This document shows positions 21,655-26,026 of a stretch of 26,026 bases of DNA, piece by piece. The notes beneath the pieces are model-generated. The model did not search any database. It was given only the letters and a program-made list of their open reading frames with translations, and was not told where the DNA came from. The DNA is taken from positions 1-26,026 of the IMG/VR virus record IMGVR_UViG_3300036719_004377; one strand, written 5' to 3'. Positions within the stretch are counted from its first letter, which is position 1; each line of letters begins with the position of its first letter. This DNA is from a virus. A program made the translations under genes and the position numbers.

Positions 21655-21748
21655 AGTTTAAGCTCACTCGATATAAAAATTCTAAACCAAGCCATAACGA
21701 ATTCAAAGGCGACAATGAATTAAAATTCTTATAGAGTAAATTTAAGCA
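21655..21748. promoter_or_regulatory. Divergent promoter region
   Basis: This AT-rich gap separates the minus-strand fiber/endolysin run from the plus-strand membrane-protein run. A 10-bp direct repeat AAAATTCTWA occurs at 21676-21685 and 21722-21731. TTATAG near 21729-21734 could be a -10 for the rightward genes, and TATAT-like bases near 21670 a -10 for the leftward ones. Promoter calls are tentative. Confidence 0.4.
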
Positions 21749-22012
21749 ATGGGAAGCGAGACCATTGTCGCGTTAGCGATGGGTTTGGTTGGGTTCTTAA
21801 CTTGGAGCCACGAGAGAAAACAAAAAACCATTGACGTCCGCTTTGAATCCGTAAAGCGAAAAATAGAAGCTACAGAAAAAACTCTGGCCGATATGCCCTT
21901 AAAATACGTTCTGAAGGCCGACTTGGATAGTCAGTTAGACGATATTCGCGGATGGCTAAAAAACATCAACAACAAACTCGATCAACTTATTTTGTCTAAA
22001 ACCCATGAATGA
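21749..22012 (+). CDS. Single-TM, coiled-coil protein, 87 aa
   Basis: Residues about 5-20 (TIVALAMGLVGFLTW) form one membrane helix near the N-terminus, followed by a basic turn (SHERKQK) and a long coiled coil (VKRKIEATEKTLADM, then IRGWLKNINNKLDQLIL). This layout matches phage spanin-like or XhlA-like small membrane proteins, which take part in lysis. The endolysin lies nearby on the other strand. The length is typical of such proteins. No cleavable signal peptide or lipobox was seen. Confidence 0.68.
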   Translation: MGSETIVALAMGLVGFLTWSHERKQKTIDVRFESVKRKIEATEKTLADMPLKYVLKADLDSQLDDIRGWLKNINNKLDQLILSKTHE

Positions 22013-22319
22013 CACTAAATTCAATATTTGGAACGCATATATTTACGAAATACTTTTGGTATTAAGAGACGAATACAACTTATTTAAAAATAATAAAACA
22101 GTATCCATAATTTTAAATTACTGTAAGCCAGATTGGGTATTGTGGAAGGTTCATAAAACTCTAAAAGAAATTGATGTTGAAATAGATAAAATAAAAACAA
22201 TGTGGGAAAAAGAAGAGGAGTCTAAATTTAAGTTTATAGAGCACAAACCAGACGGATCGGAAGCACAAGAGATTTTAGGAGGAGCTATCGAGATACGAAG
22301 CACGTTTAAACGAAGCTAG
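22005..22319 (+). CDS. Hypothetical protein, 104 aa
   Basis: The ATG overlaps the upstream stop by 8 nt (ATGAATGA), the same junction as at 17396. The protein is helical and Lys/Glu-rich (LKEIDVEIDKIKTMWEKEEE), with an aromatic N-terminus (FNIWNAYIYEILLVLRDEY). The early hydrophobic stretch is short and interrupted by charges, so it is probably not a membrane helix. No family was recognised. Coupling to the single-TM gene suggests a shared role, perhaps in lysis control. Confidence 0.6.
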   Translation: MNDTKFNIWNAYIYEILLVLRDEYNLFKNNKTVSIILNYCKPDWVLWKVHKTLKEIDVEIDKIKTMWEKEEESKFKFIEHKPDGSEAQEILGGAIEIRSTFKRS

Positions 22320-22348
22320 TAGAATTAAAGAAACGGCATATACCCGTC

Positions 22349-22525
22349 ATGGACAACATTATTCAACACGCAAAGAGTCTTGTTGAGATTCTTCTCGCTA
22401 TCCACGCGGTGGCGCTGCTGATTGTCAACCTCACCCCGACTCAAAAAGATAACAATGCGGTTGCAAAGTATTACCGCGTTGTCGAAATTCTCGCTGGTAT
22501 TGTTACTCGCTTTGCCAAGCAGTAG
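22349..22525 (+). CDS. Small membrane protein, holin candidate, 58 aa
   Basis: An ORF of 59 codons starting with ATG and ending in TAG right before the minus-strand HNH gene. Residues about 8-27 (AKSLVEILLAIHAVALLIVN) form a strong membrane helix. The sequence then reads LTPTQKDNNAVAKYYRVVEI and a weaker hydrophobic segment (ILAGIVTRFAKQ). The size, one or two membrane segments and short polar loop fit small phage holin-like proteins. It lies in the same small membrane-protein run. Third-party homology would confirm it; I only recognise the general type. Confidence 0.65.
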   Translation: MDNIIQHAKSLVEILLAIHAVALLIVNLTPTQKDNNAVAKYYRVVEILAGIVTRFAKQ

Positions 22526-22909
22526 TTAATCTGCTGGTTTCAAAATATTTAAGCGGCGGAGGTCTTCATAGGCTTTCGCCGCTTCTGTTTTTATAGGGTC
22601 TTCGTAAATCCATTGTAAAACTCTTAACTCTCTTTCTTCGCACCAGAATTCTTGCGATCTCCACCAAGTAAAATAATCGCTATCTGACTTTTGTAGATTG
22701 CAGTCAGCACAGGCTGCTACCAAGTTATTTCTAGTGGTTGGTCCTCCCTTAGCCCTCGGTATCACATGATCTAACGTAGAGGGATCTTTCCGATCACAGT
22801 ACGCACAACGATGTTCCCAAGCTTCAAAAATATCTTTTCTAAATCTTTTTCTGGCTGAACTTCTCTGTAAACAGTTAAGTTCAAACAGTAATTGCTGTTC
22901 GTCGCTCAC
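22526..22909 (-). CDS. HNH endonuclease, 127 aa
   Basis: A compact HNH domain: zinc pair CAYC (C35, C38), LDHVIPRAKGG (H48), NNLVAACADC (N62, C67, C70), then NLQKSD. This is the HNH pattern of mobile endonucleases and of McrA-like restriction nucleases. The start is GTG at 22909, inside speD, giving a 29-nt overlap. The N-terminus (RSSARKRFRKDIFEAWEHR) is basic and may contact DNA. It could be a homing nuclease that inserted next to speD. All zinc and metal ligands look intact. Confidence 0.9.
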   Translation of the reverse strand: MSDEQQLLFELNCLQRSSARKRFRKDIFEAWEHRCAYCDRKDPSTLDHVIPRAKGGPTTRNNLVAACADCNLQKSDSDYFTWWRSQEFWCEERELRVLQWIYEDPIKTEAAKAYEDLRRLNILKPAD

Positions 22910-23315
22910 AAATTGTGTGCGGCTTTGTATCCATTCTATCTAAACAAGTTGTAGCAACAGGTTTAATAAAATCTGGAATGTAACGATCCAGCGTAATGAT
23001 GTGCTGGCTGCGAGCTTCGAAGGCTTCAGCTAAAAAAGCACAGGCTTGTTCCGGATCTGTGGTTTCCCCGCACGTAAACACATCCACAGCGGCGTAACCG
23101 GATTCAGGCCAGGAATGAATACTGATATGACTTTCGGCTAATAATGCAAATCCTGTAACACCTTGAACAGGAAACGAGTGCACAGTTACGTCTAACAGAG
23201 TTGCGGATGCAACGAGCGAAGCTTGCGTAAGAGCCTGTTTAACAAAATCTGCATCGTTAAGTTTTTCAGGATTTGCGTTATAAAGCTCCTGAACGCAGTG
23301 CTTTCCCGACAACAA
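22881..23315 (-). CDS. speD: S-adenosylmethionine decarboxylase SpeD, 144 aa
   Basis: The autocatalytic site LLAESHISIHSWPE is present: cleavage between E61 and S62 creates the pyruvoyl group, H63 and H67 follow, and C82 in FTCG is the conserved cysteine. The opening GKHCVQELYNANPEKL matches bacterial SpeD. The enzyme makes decarboxylated AdoMet for spermidine synthesis, and speD is a known metabolic gene of cyanophages. The start is TTG at 23315 because a TGA lies upstream in frame and no ATG fits. Length is typical, apart from a C-terminal tail of about 20 residues (after PVATTCLDRMD). It overlaps the HNH gene. Confidence 0.93.
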   Translation of the reverse strand: MLSGKHCVQELYNANPEKLNDADFVKQALTQASLVASATLLDVTVHSFPVQGVTGFALLAESHISIHSWPESGYAAVDVFTCGETTDPEQACAFLAEAFEARSQHIITLDRYIPDFIKPVATTCLDRMDTKPHTICERRTAITV

Positions 23316-23487
23316 AGGCTCTCACAGCTTATTAAAGTTTAGAGCTTTCGAAATGCAAAACCATAGGTCATCTAAAAACCGCAAAATTTAAAAAAATGAG
23401 AAAAATTAAGAACGTATAAAACTGTAACAAAGATTAATACGAGGACGCTTCTGTGTACTGTAAGCTACATCTACTCGTACAAGCAAA
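23316..23487. promoter_or_regulatory. Integrase-speD intergenic region with repeats
   Basis: This AT-rich gap separates divergent speD and integrase. It holds two ACTGTAA repeats (23421-23427 and 23457-23463, starts 36 bp apart) and a TACGAG/CTCGTA inverted repeat (23438-23443 and 23474-23479). These could be integrase arm sites or operators. No attP core could be identified without the host junction. Confidence 0.4.
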
Positions 23488-24336
23488 GTGACAACACTTC
23501 AAGAAGCGTGGACACAGTTTATGAATGAGAAAAAAGTTGCAATCTACCCCACGAGCTTCGCGGCAGACTATGTTCAGGCAACTAAATGGTTAAATCGTTG
23601 CCCGATAACGGATTTGGCCGAAGGACGGCAAGTCATCACCTGGGTTTTAAATCAGCGACCAATTAAGGCGAGTAGGCGAGTCACAATGTACGTAAAAAGT
23701 CTATATAGATGGGCGTCTAGCGAAGACGTAGGATTACTTTCAAAAAATCCTGTTCAGAGTTTTAAATTACCAAAGCCTCCTCAAGAGGATGAAGAAATTA
23801 TTGTGATCCCTAAAAGGGAAACGCAGATCGTATTACAAGCTTTAGGTAGCAGAAGAACAAAATACGACTGGTACGCTTACGCCGACTTCATGCTGCAAAC
23901 CGCAATGCGGACGGGAGAGGTAAGAGCACTTAAGTGGGAAGATATTAAAGAAGATAAAATTTTGGTTCACACGAACTACACGCTCACGCACGGTTTAAAA
24001 ATGTCTACGAAGACAAATAAAAAACGGTGGGTGCCTTTAAATGAAAGATGCCAAGAAATCTTAAACAAGCAAGATAAAACAGAGGATTTTATATTTCCCT
24101 ATAACCGATACGCTTTTCAAAGCTATTTTTACGACCGAATGAAAGAACTGCACGCACAAGATTTAATCGAGCACAGATACAGACCGTACGACTTAAGGCA
24201 CACCGCTATTAGTCGTTGGATTGAAGCAAAAATACCCGTGGCGCAAGCAGCTAAGTGGGCTGGCAACAGCTCAGAAGTTATCTGGAAGCATTATGTAAAT
24301 GTAACGCAGGATTATGATATGCCTGTCTTAACTTAA
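23488..24336 (+). CDS. int: Tyrosine recombinase (integrase), 282 aa
   Basis: The N-terminal core-binding region runs from residue 1 to about 95. The catalytic domain has R141 in TAMRTGEVRALKW, a candidate beta-hairpin Lys near 175 (STKTNKKRWVPL), the box PYDLRHTA with R237, AGNSS (G259, N260), and the nucleophile Y269 in KHYVN. Where most recombinases have His-x-x-Arg this one has Tyr-x-x-Arg (Y234), and the late His/Trp position is Asn. This matches an AGNS-type branch often seen in cyanobacterial integrases. The start is GTG at 23488. It catalyses integration or excision at an att site. Nearby repeats may be arm sites. Confidence 0.93.
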   Translation: MTTLQEAWTQFMNEKKVAIYPTSFAADYVQATKWLNRCPITDLAEGRQVITWVLNQRPIKASRRVTMYVKSLYRWASSEDVGLLSKNPVQSFKLPKPPQEDEEIIVIPKRETQIVLQALGSRRTKYDWYAYADFMLQTAMRTGEVRALKWEDIKEDKILVHTNYTLTHGLKMSTKTNKKRWVPLNERCQEILNKQDKTEDFIFPYNRYAFQSYFYDRMKELHAQDLIEHRYRPYDLRHTAISRWIEAKIPVAQAAKWAGNSSEVIWKHYVNVTQDYDMPVLT

Positions 24337-24338
24337 AA

Positions 24339-24518
24339 TCAAGAATATGGGTCCGTTATGTCTTGGTAAGGAATCCACCAATCAAAATCTTCTACCGAGC
24401 TTAAATTGCGTAGTTCCCACGCGTAGTTCATGCGGCTAAACCACCAGCAACAACCTGTACTGGGGTCTAAATCTTCCTGTCCAGGCATTTTACTGTTTTT
24501 ATGATACGCGAGCGCCAT
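24339..24518 (-). CDS. Trp-rich micro-protein, 59 aa
   Basis: An ORF of 60 codons, too short for most callers. It begins MALAYHKNSKMPGQEDL and contains CCWWFSRMNYAWELRNL and DFDWWIPYQDITDPYS. The high Trp/Tyr content and ordered-looking end argue it is not random. Its stop (24339) is 2 nt from the stop of the convergent integrase (24336). No membrane segment or known family. A 6-bp stem-loop precedes it (24561-24576). Confidence 0.55.
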   Translation of the reverse strand: MALAYHKNSKMPGQEDLDPSTGCCWWFSRMNYAWELRNLSSVEDFDWWIPYQDITDPYS

Positions 24519-24560
24519 AGTGCGTTGAACTACTACTTTTAAAACTCGGAGTTGATCTTG

Positions 24561-24576
24561 CGACCGTTGACAGTCG
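24561..24576 (-). promoter_or_regulatory. Stem-loop in the minus-strand leader
   Basis: On the minus strand, CGACTG and CGGTCG pair over 6 bp (one T-G) around a TCAA tetraloop. It lies between the stop of the 29-aa ORF and the start of the 59-aa ORF, 43 nt upstream of the latter. Confidence 0.35.
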
Positions 24577-24579
24577 TAA

Positions 24580-24669
24580 CTATGGCAAAATTAATTTAAA
24601 AAAACAGATTACTAATGCGCAAACTAACCAATAAACAATACAAAGTAAAACAAAAAATTCCCAGTCCAT
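24580..24669 (-). CDS. Single-TM microprotein, 29 aa
   Basis: An ATG-started ORF of 30 codons. The product opens MDWEFF and continues VLLCIVYWLVCALVICFF to KLILP, one membrane helix with three Cys. The ATG is 2 nt after the stop of the upstream 67-aa gene, an arrangement typical of coupled genes here. Phages often use such peptides as holin accessories or superinfection-exclusion factors; a specific role cannot be assigned. Confidence 0.45.
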   Translation of the reverse strand: MDWEFFVLLCIVYWLVCALVICFFKLILP

Positions 24670-24671
24670 AA

Positions 24672-24875
24672 TCACAGATCTTTAAGTTTTTGTTTTAACT
24701 CCCGCCACTTATTGGCTTGTTGTTCGTAGGAAGTAATCCACGAATCAATGCCGGACGCAAGGGCTTTAAGCGCCCCATCGACACCGATATTGTCGTCACT
24801 TATTAAAGACTCCAACTCTTCAGAAATGCTTTCGCTGGAGTCACTTATGTACTCTTCAGGTGTTTTCATAAACAT
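24672..24875 (-). CDS. Small acidic helical protein, 67 aa
   Basis: The protein begins MFMKTPEEYISDSSE and is acidic. Its first 30 residues (SISEELESLISDDNI) form an amphipathic helix. A second helix covers IDSWITSYEQQANKW and RELKQKLKDL. No enzyme motif or membrane segment is present. It is followed by the 29-aa membrane microprotein with 2-nt spacing. Family unknown. Confidence 0.6.
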   Translation of the reverse strand: MFMKTPEEYISDSSESISEELESLISDDNIGVDGALKALASGIDSWITSYEQQANKWRELKQKLKDL

Positions 24876-24886
24876 AAGTAGTTAAC

Positions 24887-25108
24887 TTAAACGCCACGGA
24901 TTGGGGGTAACGAAGCGCCGGGTAGGTACATTTCGCGAATTTGATCGGCAAAAGCAGGATTTGCTTCTATAAGACGTCGAACATCGGCAGGACTTAATCC
25001 TTTCCGCGACCGACGAGCATCGCCTGCTTGACCTTCAACTTCAAAACTTGGAGATCCAGCTAAAAGTTGATAGGCAATAAACTGATCTAAAAATGGGCCT
25101 GGGTCCAC
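24887..25108 (-). CDS. Small hypothetical protein with ANP module, 73 aa
   Basis: The start is GTG at 25108; an in-frame stop lies 8 codons upstream. The first 20 residues (GPFLDQFIAYQLLAGSPSF) could be a helix. A Gly/Arg-rich linker then leads to KGLSPADVRRLIEANPAF, with ADQIREMYLPG following. This end resembles the GVTPQEIKDW...NPQLFREQNVKG module repeated in the 282-aa protein at 9281-10129 and the ASLIEANPANR stretch at 19040-19537. That suggests a shared small helical docking module in several virion-type proteins. Function unknown. Confidence 0.6.
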   Translation of the reverse strand: MDPGPFLDQFIAYQLLAGSPSFEVEGQAGDARRSRKGLSPADVRRLIEANPAFADQIREMYLPGASLPPIRGV

Positions 25109-25170
25109 GGGTGAAGCTGCTTTTAGTTCATTTTAGCTTTATGAAGTAACTAAAACACTATTGGAAGCGA

Positions 25171-25251
25171 CTACGAGGTTTCATTTTGTTCTTGAGCGTA
25201 CTCCTCTTGTTTATCTAAACGCCGCTCCAGCTCTTCAATGCGGGAAATCAA
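25171..25251 (-). CDS. Short coiled-coil ORF, or frameshifted tail of the 254-aa protein, 26 aa
   Basis: A TTG at 25251 overlaps the 254-aa gene's TGA as TTGA. The product is ISRIEELERRLDKQEE then YAQEQNETS, a clean coiled coil. The same frame is also open upstream inside the larger gene for about 28 codons, reading NYLSLPGGRISVW, CAGAWETS and LLITNL. Those residues look more like a natural protein end than the gene's own last 30 (EITCRSQGDESVFG...). So this is either a small coupled ORF or the true end of the larger protein, reached by a frameshift or hidden by an indel. Confidence 0.4.
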   Translation of the reverse strand: MISRIEELERRLDKQEEYAQEQNETS

Positions 25252-26012
25252 ATTCGTGATGAGCAGGGAAGTTTCCCACGCTCCGGCGCACCAAACACTG
25301 ATTCGTCCCCCTGGGAGCGACAGGTAATTTCTTCTGTTTCTACTTCTTTTTCATTAGGTGTTTTCCAAAAATAATCGTCACACTCGCCTAGGCGTCCCCA
25401 TTTAGGTGCACTTTCGACATCGAAGTATCTAGTTGAAACCTTAAAGTCAGGCGTCTTTAGATCATTGTTTGTCAATGATGGGTCGATCATTCGGCAACGA
25501 TTGTTAGGATAAGCCCCAATTTGGCCATTGTCCAAAGCCACAATGTTGTGCGATTTGTGCTCATCTGGAAACTCCGAGAAATAAAAGTCAGGCTCGTTAC
25601 GATGAGGATGGTAATTGTCAACTGTGAATAAGTATGTGCCCTGCATTACACCTTGAGATCTTGTCAGGACCTCAAAACGCATATTAAAAATAAGATTCTT
25701 TTCTACCACCGTAAGACCATGATCAAAGCCGTTCCAAAACTGGAGATCGGTTAGTTCCAAATCAGGTGTGGGCGGAACGGGTTCATTTGGATGGTCAGAG
25801 TCCCACGATAAAAAGGCACTGATAGGCAGTTTGTCGTATAAAGCGCCGTACTCAGTCAGGTACGTTTCAAAATACAAAGCCCTTCCAGTAAGAGATTTGC
25901 ATGTCACCCAATAACCAGGCGTATATTCTCCATGTCCTTTTTGGAGGTCATACAAATATTCTTTTCTGACCCACACTTTTACAGGTGGTACGTTAGCAAC
26001 TAGAGTAGTCAT
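25248..26012 (-). CDS. Conserved-type phage hypothetical protein, 254 aa
   Basis: The ATG at 26012 opens MTTLVANVPPVKVWVRKEYLY. The protein is beta-rich and aromatic: GEYTPGYWVTCKSL, RALYFETYLTEYGALYDKLP, FNMRFEVLTRSQ, YLFTVDNYHPH, and HNIVALDNGQIGAYPNNRCR. A late DFKVSTRYFDVES segment precedes a Glu-rich end. It has no signal peptide, membrane segment or clear catalytic motif. The sequence style resembles proteins seen widely in cyanobacterial phages, but no function is known to me. Its C-terminal 30 residues may be out of frame (see 25171-25251). The last gene in the window on this strand. Confidence 0.72.
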   Translation of the reverse strand: MTTLVANVPPVKVWVRKEYLYDLQKGHGEYTPGYWVTCKSLTGRALYFETYLTEYGALYDKLPISAFLSWDSDHPNEPVPPTPDLELTDLQFWNGFDHGLTVVEKNLIFNMRFEVLTRSQGVMQGTYLFTVDNYHPHRNEPDFYFSEFPDEHKSHNIVALDNGQIGAYPNNRCRMIDPSLTNNDLKTPDFKVSTRYFDVESAPKWGRLGECDDYFWKTPNEKEVETEEITCRSQGDESVFGAPERGKLPCSSRI

Positions 26013-26026
26013 AGTTTTTGTTCAGT

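Noticed and set aside
23316-23487. tRNA or attP core next to the integrase
   Set aside because: No cloverleaf or tRNA 3' end could be recognised; only short repeats.
1-26026. CRISPR array, rRNA, insertion sequence
   Set aside because: No regularly spaced repeats, rRNA-like blocks or transposase with terminal inverted repeats were seen.

Overview
The window reads as part of a tailed-phage or integrated-prophage genome whose host is a cyanobacterium. Genes are tightly packed, often with 1-11 nt overlaps. The content combines phage replication (family A DNA polymerase, RecB-type exonuclease, primase-helicase, an SSB-like protein), a tyrosine integrase, a lysozyme-peptidase endolysin, small HNH proteins, and the metabolic genes thyX and speD. 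A reverse-strand ORF looks like NblA, the adaptor for phycobilisome degradation. If that is right, the host carries phycobilisomes (Synechococcus-like rather than Prochlorococcus-like). No capsid, portal, terminase, rRNA, tRNA or CRISPR was seen, so this is only part of a larger genome.

Layout. 1-1136: weakly coding leader with several inverted repeats and two small genes. 1137-5921: a translationally coupled cassette of six genes around a RavA/MoxR-type AAA+ ATPase and a ViaA-like VWA protein. 5999-17989: replication and recombination, with a hypothetical gene, terminator, DNA polymerase, a repeat-containing Pro-rich protein, an HNH/HTH protein, a tandem-OB SSB-like protein, a second terminator, a basic protein, nblA-like (minus strand), a degenerate methyltransferase-like protein, a protein with a 25-residue acidic tail, the RecB-family nuclease, the AEP primase-D5 helicase, and a membrane-anchored protein. 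18039-21654 (minus strand): fiber-like beta protein, lysozyme-C39 endolysin, small ORFs including an HNH protein, a possible virion protein, two previously hidden micro-ORFs, thyX. 21749-22525 (plus): three small genes, two with membrane segments, candidate holin/spanin functions. 22526-23315 (minus): HNH endonuclease and speD. 23488-24336 (plus): integrase. 24339-26012 (minus): a run of small genes behind a conserved-looking 254-aa protein.

How it may work together: the left half copies and recombines DNA, with the MoxR-VWA cassette acting as an accessory ATPase system of unknown client. ThyX supplies dTMP, SpeD supplies decarboxylated AdoMet for spermidine, and NblA would expose the phycobilisome to host Clp protease. 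The integrase indicates capacity for lysogeny. Eight ORFs below 60 codons were found by direct translation (318-497, 18745-18909, 18912-19043, 22349-22525, 24339-24518, 24580-24669, 25171-25251, plus a frameshifted extension at 14575-14668). Several sit at ATGA-type overlaps or 2-3 nt gaps, which supports them. All functional calls come from reading motifs by eye; no database search was run.
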